A stretch of DNA of 63,948 nucleotides, taken from F23-B02 sp963627445. GTDB taxonomy: Bacteria > Bacillota > Clostridia > Oscillospirales > Oscillospiraceae. The translations under genes were made by a program, and so were the position numbers. Positions 33,223 through 40,083 of the stretch are shown here, piece after piece. Each line of letters begins with the position of its first letter. Positions within the stretch are counted from its first letter, which is position 1. The notes beneath the pieces are model-generated. The model saw only the letters and a program-made list of their open reading frames with translations. It searched no databases and had not been told where the DNA came from. Location of the stretch: the NCBI GenBank assembly GCA_963627445.1, contig CAVGBM010000107.1, positions 1 to 63,948 of the forward strand, read 5' to 3'.

Positions 33223-35538
33223 ATGACTATTCCGTTTAACAACGATTGGCTGTTCACTTGCGACTATGACGCGGGCTTCGATAACGCCGAGAGCGTCCGA
33301 CTGCCGCACACCGTGCGGGAGATACCGTACAATTACATTGACTGCAAGGATTATCAGATGCTTTGCGGCTATAAAAAGAGCTTCTTTGCCCCTAACGAGT
33401 GGCAGGGCAAGCGCATCCTTTTGCGCTTTGACGGCGCTGCGCACGATGCAACCGTCTACTGCAACGGCAAAGAGGCTGCACACCACGCCTGCGGCTACAC
33501 TGCTTTTACCGCTGACCTGACGGAGTTTGTATGCTTTGGTCAGGATAATGTCGTCACGGTCAGGCTCGATACGAGAGAAACCCTTAATGTCCCGCCCTTT
33601 GGCTTCGTGATTGACTATCTATGCTACGGCGGTCTGTACCGTGAGGTCGAGCTCGAGGTGCGAAGCAGCACATATATAAAGGATGTCCGCATTGAAAACA
33701 CAGGATTGCGCGATATCTCTGTCAACATCGACACCTCCGAGCCTCCAAAATGCGGCAAGCTGGTGACCGATATCCTCGATGCCGACGGCAAAGTTGCAGC
33801 CTCAGCAAATGGAGCTAAGTTTAAGCTCGCTGTATCGGACGGCAAGCTGTGGTCGCCGGAAATGCCGTATCTTTACACCTTGAGGTCAAGGATAGTCGAC
33901 GGTGACGCGCTTCTTGATGAAAAAAGCTATCGTTTCGGACTTAGGACTGCGAAATTTGAAAACGACGGCTTTTATCTAAACGGTGAGAAAATGAAGCTTC
34001 GCGGCCTTAACAGGCACCAGAGCTTTGCTTATGTGGGCTATGCAATGCCGAAGTCCATGCAAATGCTCGATGCGGACATCCTCAAGCATGAGCTTGGGGT
34101 CAACGCCGTGCGCACCTCGCACTACCCGCAGTCGCAGCACTTTTTAGACAGGTGCGATGAGCTCGGCCTGCTCGTGTTTACCGAGATACCCGGCTGGCAG
34201 CACATCGGCAATGACACCTGGAAGGATCAGGCCGTCGAGAACACCCGTGAGATGGTCATGCAATATATGCACCATCCATCAATAATCCTTTGGGGTGTCA
34301 GGATAAATGAGTCGCAGGATGACGACGAGCTTTACAAAAGGACAAATGCTGTCGCCCACAAGCTGGACCGCTCAAGGCAGACCAGCGGTGTCAGATTCAT
34401 CGAAAAGAGCAGCCTGCTTGAGGATGTTTACGCATTCAACGACTTTTCGCACAGCGGCGATAACGCCGGTCTGAAGGCCAAAAAGAGCGTCACATCTAAT
34501 AAGCGCCGCCCGTATCTCGTCTCCGAGTGCAACGGGCACATGTTCCCCACCAAGCCCTTTGATGACGAACGGCATCGTCTGAGCCACGCTCTGCGCCATA
34601 CAAAGGTGCTTGACGCAATGTACGCAGCCGACGATATTTGCGGCATTTTCCCGTGGTGTATGTTCGACTACAACACCCACAAGGATTTCGGCAGCGGTGA
34701 CGGCATCTGCTATCACGGCGTAATGGACATGTTCAGAAACCCAAAGCTCGCAGCTGCTGTATATGCAAGCCAGTCCGAGGAAGCGCCCTGTTGCGTCGTG
34801 TCCTCGTCCATGGACATAGGTGAGCACCCCGCCGGTGATATCGGCAGCGTCTATGTGTTCACCAATGCTGACAGCGTGAGGCTATACAAAAACGGCTTGC
34901 TCGTAAAGGAGTTTTACCCCGACAGCGAGAGCTACCCCGCACTTCCCCACCCGCCTGTCATCATTGACGATTTCATCGGTGACCTGCTCGAAACACAGGA
35001 GGGGTTTGACGCAAAGACCGCAGAAAGCCTCAAGGATTGTCTCGGTGCAGTCGCAAAGTACGGCACAAGTGCCCTGCCGCCGAAGTATCTGCTGAAGCTC
35101 GGAAAGCTTATGCTGCTCAAGGGGCTGAAATTTTCCGACGGCGTTGAGCTCTACGGCAAATATATCAGCAACTGGGGCGGCGAGGCGACCGAATGGCGCT
35201 TTGATGCAGTGAAAGACGGCGAGGTCGTAAAATCGGTCATCAAAAAGCCCGGGCAGAAAGCGCATCTTGAGTTCGAGGTCAGCCATACCGAGCTCACCGA
35301 GGGCGACACCTACGATGTCGCCGCCGTCAGGATATACGCAAGAGATGAGTTTGGAAACCCCGCCGTGTACTATCAGGAGCCCGTCATTTTAAGCTGCACC
35401 GATGATCTTGAAATCATCGGCCCGCATGTCATCTCCCTCAAAGGCGGCTGCGGCGGCACATATGTTAAAACGACCGGCTCTGCCGGACGCGCCGAGCTGA
35501 TGATAAACAATATTAAAATCGAGTTTAATATAAAATAA
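33223..35538 (+). CDS. Glycoside hydrolase family 2 protein, beta-galactosidase-like
   Basis: 771 residues without a signal peptide, so cytosolic. The domain order is GH2 sugar-binding (about 1-150), immunoglobulin-like (150-245), TIM barrel (250-500), then a C-terminal beta domain. GLNRHQSFAYVG, RTSHYPQSQHFLD and EIPGW are family landmarks. The acid/base is probably Glu363 in VRINESQ and the nucleophile Glu435 in LVSECNGHMFP. Beta-galactosidase or beta-glucuronidase are both possible; the VRINES form differs from the common GNES. ATG at 33223 follows TGGAG. No transporter is adjacent. Confidence 0.9.
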   Translation: MTIPFNNDWLFTCDYDAGFDNAESVRLPHTVREIPYNYIDCKDYQMLCGYKKSFFAPNEWQGKRILLRFDGAAHDATVYCNGKEAAHHACGYTAFTADLTEFVCFGQDNVVTVRLDTRETLNVPPFGFVIDYLCYGGLYREVELEVRSSTYIKDVRIENTGLRDISVNIDTSEPPKCGKLVTDILDADGKVAASANGAKFKLAVSDGKLWSPEMPYLYTLRSRIVDGDALLDEKSYRFGLRTAKFENDGFYLNGEKMKLRGLNRHQSFAYVGYAMPKSMQMLDADILKHELGVNAVRTSHYPQSQHFLDRCDELGLLVFTEIPGWQHIGNDTWKDQAVENTREMVMQYMHHPSIILWGVRINESQDDDELYKRTNAVAHKLDRSRQTSGVRFIEKSSLLEDVYAFNDFSHSGDNAGLKAKKSVTSNKRRPYLVSECNGHMFPTKPFDDERHRLSHALRHTKVLDAMYAADDICGIFPWCMFDYNTHKDFGSGDGICYHGVMDMFRNPKLAAAVYASQSEEAPCCVVSSSMDIGEHPAGDIGSVYVFTNADSVRLYKNGLLVKEFYPDSESYPALPHPPVIIDDFIGDLLETQEGFDAKTAESLKDCLGAVAKYGTSALPPKYLLKLGKLMLLKGLKFSDGVELYGKYISNWGGEATEWRFDAVKDGEVVKSVIKKPGQKAHLEFEVSHTELTEGDTYDVAAVRIYARDEFGNPAVYYQEPVILSCTDDLEIIGPHVISLKGGCGGTYVKTTGSAGRAELMINNIKIEFNIK

Positions 35539-35541
35539 CGC

Positions 35542-35584
35542 TTGACTAGAAAACGACCGTTTACTATAATGTAAACGGTCGTTT
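35542..35584 (+). promoter_or_regulatory. Consensus promoter inside a perfect 14-bp operator palindrome
   Basis: TTGACT at 35542-35547 and TATAAT at 35565-35570 with a 17-base spacer form a near-perfect SigmaA promoter. The arms AAACGACCGTTTAC (35551-35564) and GTAAACGGTCGTTT (35571-35584) are exact complements, and the 6-base centre is the -10 box itself. Bound repressor would block RNA polymerase directly. The TetR gene 18 bases downstream is the obvious ligand-controlled repressor. Confidence 0.85.
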
Positions 35585-35602
35585 ACCATTGGAGGTGTAT
35601 TG

Positions 35603-36193
35603 ATGACTGACACAAAGGAAAAAATTTTGATGACTGCGCTGCATCTGTTTGCCAGAGACGGCTATGAGGCCGTTTCGGTCAGCACCATTTCCGGCGAGCT
35701 GGGCATGACAAAGGGTGCGCTGTATAAGCATTACAAGAACAAAAGGGACATTTTCGACTGCATTGTCGAGCGAATGTATGAGATAGACGCCGAGCGCTTG
35801 AAGCAGTATCAAGTACCTGAGGGGCAGGAGTGCGAGCAATCCGTTTCGTGGGACAGCGTCAGGCAATTTACCGTTTCGCAGTTCATTTTCTGGACGCAGG
35901 ATGATTTTGCCTGCAGCTTCCGCAAGATGCTCTCATTAGAACAATACCGTAACGAGGAAATGGCGCAGCTATACCATAACTGCATCGTGACAGGCCCCGT
36001 TGATTATATGGATGGCATTTTTGCAAAAATGATATCCGACGGGATGCTTAAAAACGCCGACCCCAAGCTTCTCGCCCTCGAATACTACGCACCGATGTTC
36101 CTCCTCATAAGCAGCTCAGATCATTTGGACAAAGAGCAAAGCCTTGCCTTGCTCAAAGAACACATCAACAATTTTATTAGCGAACACACATGA
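35603..36193 (+). CDS. TetR/AcrR family transcriptional regulator, autoregulated
   Basis: 196 residues. The DNA-binding domain contains KEKILMTALHLFARDGYEAV and ISGELGMTKGALYKHYKNK, a classic TetR helix-turn-helix. The C-terminal half is a helical ligand domain of unknown specificity. ATG at 35603, seven bases after GGAGG. The operator directly upstream argues for autorepression. It overlaps a short reading frame leading into a truncated methyltransferase gene 11 bases on, which was probably its partner. Confidence 0.92.
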   Translation: MTDTKEKILMTALHLFARDGYEAVSVSTISGELGMTKGALYKHYKNKRDIFDCIVERMYEIDAERLKQYQVPEGQECEQSVSWDSVRQFTVSQFIFWTQDDFACSFRKMLSLEQYRNEEMAQLYHNCIVTGPVDYMDGIFAKMISDGMLKNADPKLLALEYYAPMFLLISSSDHLDKEQSLALLKEHINNFISEHT

Positions 36194-36204
36194 AAGGAAT
36201 TACA

Positions 36205-36459
36205 ATGAAATATATAAAAAGCGAAAAATACTGCACTCCCGAGCTTATGAAAATGATAATGGGGCCGAACCCCATAAAGCTTGAGGAGGAGCTATTGCTG
36301 GAGCATAAGATACCCGAAAACGCCGTCGTCTGTGACCTCGGCAGCGGTCAGGGACTTACAAGTGTTTTTCTTGCGAAGGAATACGGCTTCACAGTTTACG
36401 CCGCCGATCTTTGGAGTGACCCTGCCGAGAACAGGATCTGTACAGCATTATGTGGTTGA
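36205..36459 (+). pseudogene. SAM-dependent methyltransferase, truncated by an IS remnant
   Basis: Only the first 75 or so residues are family-like: MKYIKSEKYCTPELMKMIMG, then SAM motif I in VVCDLGSGQGLTSVFLAKEYG and VYAADLWSDPAENR. Class I methyltransferases of this kind run to about 240 residues. At about 36437 the similarity stops, and the last codons before the stop at 36459 come from the IS fragment on the other strand. It has AAAGGAA upstream and was probably cotranscribed with the TetR gene. It is very unlikely to be active. Confidence 0.8.
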
Positions 36460-36628
36460 TGCCCATGCGCTCTGCTACGCTTTTCACCTTAAGCCCGTCC
36501 TTGAGCACCAATTCGCAGGCTTGCACCTTGAATTCTTTCGTGTAATTGCGTTTCTCTTTCATACAGTCCACCTCTTGATTTTATTATATCATTTTTTCAC
36601 TCTTCGGACTGTCCACTTTTACTGTACA
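36438..36628 (-). mobile_element. IS3-family insertion sequence remnant (5' end)
   Basis: On the minus strand an ATG at 36562 starts MKEKRNYTKEFKVQACELVL, then VKSVAERMGINHIMLYR, the N-terminal helix-turn-helix of an IS3-family OrfA. It breaks off after about 42 residues at the methyltransferase junction. The outer end is probably near 36628, where the minus strand begins TGTACAGTAAAAGTGGACAG, a TG-starting end as in IS3. OrfB and the other end are missing, so this is a deletion scar, not a live element. Confidence 0.75.
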
Positions 36629-36719
36629 ACTTTCCACTTTCTCACTATTCACCATTACTTTTTACATTCCAAAAATCGAGATTTTTTAGTGAAGAGTGAA
36701 TAATTAATAGAGAATAAGT
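36629..36719. repeat. Imperfect inverted repeats beside the IS remnant
   Basis: AT-rich stretch with loosely complementary segments, CTCACTATTCACCATTAC near 36645 and AGTGAAGAGTGAATAATTAA near 36690. It looks like low-complexity intergenic repeat sequence or a MITE edge. No gene seen. Confidence 0.35.
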
Positions 36720-36757
36720 AAAAATCGGCAAGCATCTTTCGATACTTGCCGATTTTT
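36720..36757 (-). terminator. Terminator of tRNA-Thr
   Basis: Perfect stem AAAAATCGGCAAG / CTTGCCGATTTTT with a 12-base loop, reaching the first base after the tRNA on the minus strand, where it ends in a T run. Confidence 0.88.
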
Positions 36758-36832
36758 GGAGCTGGTGGGGTGACTCGAACACCTGACCTGCTGATTACGA
36801 ATCAGCTGCTCTACCGACTGAGCTACACCAGC
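36757..36832 (-). tRNA. tRNA-Thr (anticodon CGT)
   Basis: 76 bases including an encoded CCA. The acceptor stem GCTGGTG pairs with CACCAGC; the D arm has GTAGCTCAGTCGGTAGAGC; the anticodon arm is CTGAT-TCGTAA-type with loop TTCGTAA, giving anticodon CGT; the T arm has GGTTCGAGTCA-like GTGTTCGAGTCAC. CGT reads ACG, threonine. Confidence 0.95.
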
Positions 36833-36848
36833 AAACCACAGCTTTGAT

Positions 36849-36877
36849 ATTTTAGCATAATGTGCAAGCAAAGTCAA
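36849..36877 (-). promoter_or_regulatory. Promoter of tRNA-Thr
   Basis: On the minus strand TTGACT (36877-36872), 17-base spacer ending in TGC, then TAAAAT (36854-36849), 17 bases before the tRNA. Confidence 0.8.
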
Positions 36878-37161
36878 TCGAAATTATAATTACAATATGT
36901 ATTATTTGCTGTAACTTAATTGCAAACTATGAACAGTTCAAAAATTAAAGGCATTGATATTCAAGGCTTTTTCGAGCGAAAAAGGTTGCAAATTGGTTAC
37001 CATAACATATCGCAAAAATTATTATTCATATAGTTATCAACATTTTCAACAGGTTTTTCAACACGTCAGATCTCTTGTGCGGTCAATGATTTTTCCGCTT
37101 TTGCTATAAAATCGCAAAACCTGAAATTAAAATAGATAACAAAACAGAAACAGAAAATTGT
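36878..37161. other. AT-rich intergenic region without a gene
   Basis: No coding frame or RNA gene is supported between the tRNA-Thr promoter and radC. It is strongly AT-rich and holds a short stem (CTTTTTCGAGCGAAAAAGG near 36970) and a cluster of three DnaA-box-like 9-mers, listed separately. Confidence 0.6.
37034..37063 (+). promoter_or_regulatory. Cluster of DnaA-box-like 9-mers
   Basis: TTATCAACA (37034-37042), TTTTCAACA (37043-37051) and TTTTCAACA (37055-37063) are nearly tandem. The first differs from the consensus box TTATCCACA at one base, the others at two. No dnaA or dnaN is nearby, so this is not a normal oriC; it may be a secondary DnaA site or chance in AT-rich DNA. Confidence 0.3.
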
Positions 37162-37833
37162 TTACATAACTCCACTCTGCTTAAGTGAGTAGTATACTCC
37201 GCTTCCAACTATGATGTGGTCAAGCAGCTTAACGCCAACGACATCAAGCATATTTTTCACCGTTTCCGTGCAGTCCTCGTCCTCTCGGGAGGGATCAGGC
37301 ATACCGCCCGGGTGATTGTGTGCAATTATAACGCCCGTAGCCTTGTACTTCATTGCAAGCTCAATGAGCATCCTCACGCCAACCTCGGTCGCATTGACAA
37401 CGCCCTTGCTTATCGGCTTGCAGGTGATAACTCTGTTTGCGTTATCCAAAAGCAGCGCATAGCAGACCTCATCCTGCAAGTACATGAACTTGGCCATAAA
37501 GTATCTTCCGACCTGGTCTGCCGTCTCAACGCTCTTTCTCGGTGCAGTCATCTCCTCCATGTAGCGGCGGCTTATATCGGGAATGAGCTTTAATAGGACC
37601 GCAGCATTCTCCCCTATCCCGTCGATCTCGCTAAGCGCCTTATGATCAGCTTCGAGCACAGCAGCAAGAGAGCCGAAGTGGTTTAGAAGCTTGTGTGCAA
37701 GCTCGTTCGTATCCTTGCGGGGCAAAGCGTAGAACAGCAGCATTTCCAGCGCGTTATGGTCGTTAAATCCATCTAAGCCGACCTCTAAAAAGCGGCTTTT
37801 CATTCTCTGACGGTGACCGTCGTGAATTCCCAT
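37162..37833 (-). CDS. radC: RadC/YicR family JAMM-domain protein
   Basis: 223 residues. An N-terminal helix-hairpin-helix part (LLFYALPRKDTNELAHKLL, IDGIGENAAVLLKL) precedes an MPN+/JAMM domain with AHNHPGGMPDPSREDED, which holds the H-x-H-x7-S-x2-D metal site. Despite the name, a direct role in DNA repair is doubtful. It is the last gene of the uvrB-polA operon. Confidence 0.93.
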   Translation of the reverse strand: MGIHDGHRQRMKSRFLEVGLDGFNDHNALEMLLFYALPRKDTNELAHKLLNHFGSLAAVLEADHKALSEIDGIGENAAVLLKLIPDISRRYMEEMTAPRKSVETADQVGRYFMAKFMYLQDEVCYALLLDNANRVITCKPISKGVVNATEVGVRMLIELAMKYKATGVIIAHNHPGGMPDPSREDEDCTETVKNMLDVVGVKLLDHIIVGSGVYYSLKQSGVM

Positions 37834-37843
37834 TGCGCACCTC

Positions 37844-38845
37844 TCAAAGCTCCATGTTGGCGTATGCGTTCAGATCACTTCCGGCTGTGTTTCCGGCAAG
37901 AAACTCATAGTAGCCCTGGCAGCCTATCATAGCCGCATTGTCTCCGCAGAGTCTGAGTGGCGGCACGAACAGCTCGCATCCGGCTTTCTCGGCAGCGGCC
38001 TTGAAATCCGCCCTTATCCTCGAATTTGCCGCAACGCCGCCCGCAACGGCTATCTTTTTATAATCAAACTCCTTTGCAGCCATCATCGTGCGCGGCACCA
38101 GGCTGTCGCTGACGGCAGCTGTGAACGAAGCTGCAAGCGAGGGCTTGTCTATCTCCTCGCCCTTTTGCTCGGCGTTGTGGACAATGTTGATGACCGCGGT
38201 CTTGAGGCCCGAAAAGCTCATGTCGTAGGGGCTTCCCTCGATATGCGTTCTGGGCAGGTGATATTTCTTATCGTCGCCGCCCTGGGACAGAAGGTCAATG
38301 GGCTTGCCGCCCGGGTAAGGCAGGCCGAGAACGCGCGCAGTCTTGTCAAAGCACTCCCCTGCCGCATCGTCACGGGTAGCGCCTATGACCTTGAGGTCAG
38401 TGTAGCTGCGAACATCGATTATGAGCGTATTGCCGCCGGAGATAGCAAGACAGAGAAACGGCGGCTCAAGCTCGGGATAGGCTATGTAGTTTGCCGCGAC
38501 ATGGCCTTTTATGTGGTGCACCGGTATGAGCGGCACATTAAGGCTCAGCGCAACCGCCTTGGCGAAGTTGAGTCCCACCAGTACCGTACCGATAAGTCCC
38601 GGCGCATATGTCACCGCAACAGCGTCTATATCGCTTTTTTCGATGCCTGCTGCCTGAATTGCACGCTCGGATAGCATAGATATGACCTCAACATGGCTTC
38701 TTGACGCTATCTCAGGTACAACGCCGCCATATATGGCGTGCAGATCCGCCTGGGAGAATATCTGGTCGGTCAAGACCTTTCTGCCGTCCTCGACTACCGC
38801 AACGGCAGTTTCATCGCAGGATGATTCAAACGCTAATATCTTCAC
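37844..38845 (-). CDS. tsaD: tRNA N6-threonylcarbamoyladenosine transferase TsaD
   Basis: 333 residues. It is an ASKHA-fold enzyme that transfers the threonylcarbamoyl group to A37 of ANN-reading tRNAs. Family signatures: FESSCDETAVAVV, VVPEIASRSH, the metal site in PVHHIKGHVAANY, and GGVAANS. The start is GTG, with GAGGAT upstream, giving the canonical N-terminus. tsaB and tsaE, which often sit with rimI and tsaD, are absent from this operon and must be elsewhere. Confidence 0.96.
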   Translation of the reverse strand: MKILAFESSCDETAVAVVEDGRKVLTDQIFSQADLHAIYGGVVPEIASRSHVEVISMLSERAIQAAGIEKSDIDAVAVTYAPGLIGTVLVGLNFAKAVALSLNVPLIPVHHIKGHVAANYIAYPELEPPFLCLAISGGNTLIIDVRSYTDLKVIGATRDDAAGECFDKTARVLGLPYPGGKPIDLLSQGGDDKKYHLPRTHIEGSPYDMSFSGLKTAVINIVHNAEQKGEEIDKPSLAASFTAAVSDSLVPRTMMAAKEFDYKKIAVAGGVAANSRIRADFKAAAEKAGCELFVPPLRLCGDNAAMIGCQGYYEFLAGNTAGSDLNAYANMEL

Positions 38846-38855
38846 TGTTTTATCC

Positions 38856-39302
38856 TCACTTAAGAAATCTAGTCATCAATATGGCATCCTCGGTCGGCTT
38901 GGTATAGTAGTTCTTTCTCAGGCCGACTTCGGAAAAGCCGTGTTTTCTGTAAAGCTCAATTGCCGGAACATTGCTCTTTCTGACCTCAAGCGTGACAAAG
39001 CTTAGGTCTTTTTCTTTTGCCCTGTCGATAAGAGCGTTTATAAGGCTGTCAGCTATGCCGAGTCTTCTATGCTCGGGCGAAACGGCAACATTTGAGATAT
39101 ATCCCTCATCAAGAACATACATCATGCCGACATAGCCCAGTACCCGTCCATCGTCACCGATAGCGGCGATGAAGATATGCATATCATCGGGAAGCTGCGA
39201 AATGAGCGCCTGCCTCGACCACGGCAGCGAGAAGCAGAGCTTTTCAAGCTCCTCTATCTCGTCAATGTGTTCAAGGCGCACATCGGCAATTTCAAAATGC
39301 AT
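38856..39302 (-). CDS. rimI: Ribosomal protein alanine N-acetyltransferase RimI
   Basis: 148-residue GNAT acetyltransferase. The acetyl-CoA loop is VSPEHRRLGIADSL, and LEVRKSNVPAIELYRKHGF is the RimI-specific C-terminal block. It acetylates the N-terminus of S18 in E. coli. It overlaps the upstream fusion gene by 11 bases and precedes tsaD by ten, a common pairing. Confidence 0.92.
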   Translation of the reverse strand: MHFEIADVRLEHIDEIEELEKLCFSLPWSRQALISQLPDDMHIFIAAIGDDGRVLGYVGMMYVLDEGYISNVAVSPEHRRLGIADSLINALIDRAKEKDLSFVTLEVRKSNVPAIELYRKHGFSEVGLRKNYYTKPTEDAILMTRFLK

Positions 39303-40083
39303 CGGCTGCCTCCTGCTCTAGCTCGTCAATTACCGCAAGCACCTCATCCGAAAGGCGCTCAAGCGTCTTTTTCCAGCCAAGCGCCAGCGTAGGTGGCTTA
39401 ATATCGTCCTCAGCAAGGCACATGACGCGCTCGTCAAGGTCTTGATATCGCCTTGAGAGCTCATCGGTCTGCGCAAGCGTCATGCACAGCGCAATATCAT
39501 ATGACGAAAGAAGCTCCCTTGTTATCTCAACGGGTCTGCGCTGAGGTAAGCTTATATCCAGGCTCTCGCAGGCTTTGACGAACTTCGGCAAAAGTGCGTC
39601 ACTCGCGGTCAAGCCTGCCGAATACGCCGCCACAGTGGCGCTGTGTCCCTGCTTATTGGCGTTGAACACCGCTTCGGCCGCCATAGAGAGCGCATTGTCG
39701 TCACAGACAAACAGTATACTGCCGACATTAATGCCGTTAAAGCCGCACAGCTCAGCCTGCCTGTCGTCCCAATGTTCAAGGCTTCTGTCACCGGCCATGC
39801 TCTCGATATGGTGTGTCAGCTCATGGTGCAGCGTGCTTTTGAGCCTGCGCCTGAAAAGTTCGTCGTCCATCTCGCCGTAGAGCTCAACAAACGAGCCGTA
39901 GTACAGCTCAATGTATCTGCCCATGCCGTTACGGAAATATGTGCCGAGAGTGTACCTGCCGTCCTCGGCAACGACCGCCTCCTCGACGAAGTTGACACCT
40001 CCGTTTAAGTTTTCAAAAATGCCCTCGGGCAATTCGTCTGCCAGCTCGTCCAGAGCGAGCCCTGCTTCTTCATAGCTTAACAT
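39292..40083 (-). CDS. Zincin metalloprotease fused to an LMW-PTP-like domain
   Basis: 263 residues in two domains. Residues 1-105 match the minimal zincin family (DUF1025 type): ADELPEGIFENLNGGVNF, IELYYGSFVELYG and the zinc site HHELTHH with H87-E88-x2-H91. Residues 121-258 resemble low-molecular-weight protein tyrosine phosphatase or arsenate reductase: ILFVCDDNALSMAAEAVF and AAYSAGL. In the P-loop C127-x5 the essential arginine is replaced by Ser133 (or one residue is lost), so phosphatase activity is doubtful. The ATG shares a base with the polA stop (TGATG). Lies between polA and rimI in one operon. Confidence 0.83.
   Translation of the reverse strand: MLSYEEAGLALDELADELPEGIFENLNGGVNFVEEAVVAEDGRYTLGTYFRNGMGRYIELYYGSFVELYGEMDDELFRRRLKSTLHHELTHHIESMAGDRSLEHWDDRQAELCGFNGINVGSILFVCDDNALSMAAEAVFNANKQGHSATVAAYSAGLTASDALLPKFVKACESLDISLPQRRPVEITRELLSSYDIALCMTLAQTDELSRRYQDLDERVMCLAEDDIKPPTLALGWKKTLERLSDEVLAVIDELEQEAADAF

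Noticed and set aside
37034..37063. Chromosomal replication origin
   Set aside because: No dnaA, dnaN or DNA-unwinding layout nearby; kept only as a weak DnaA-site candidate.
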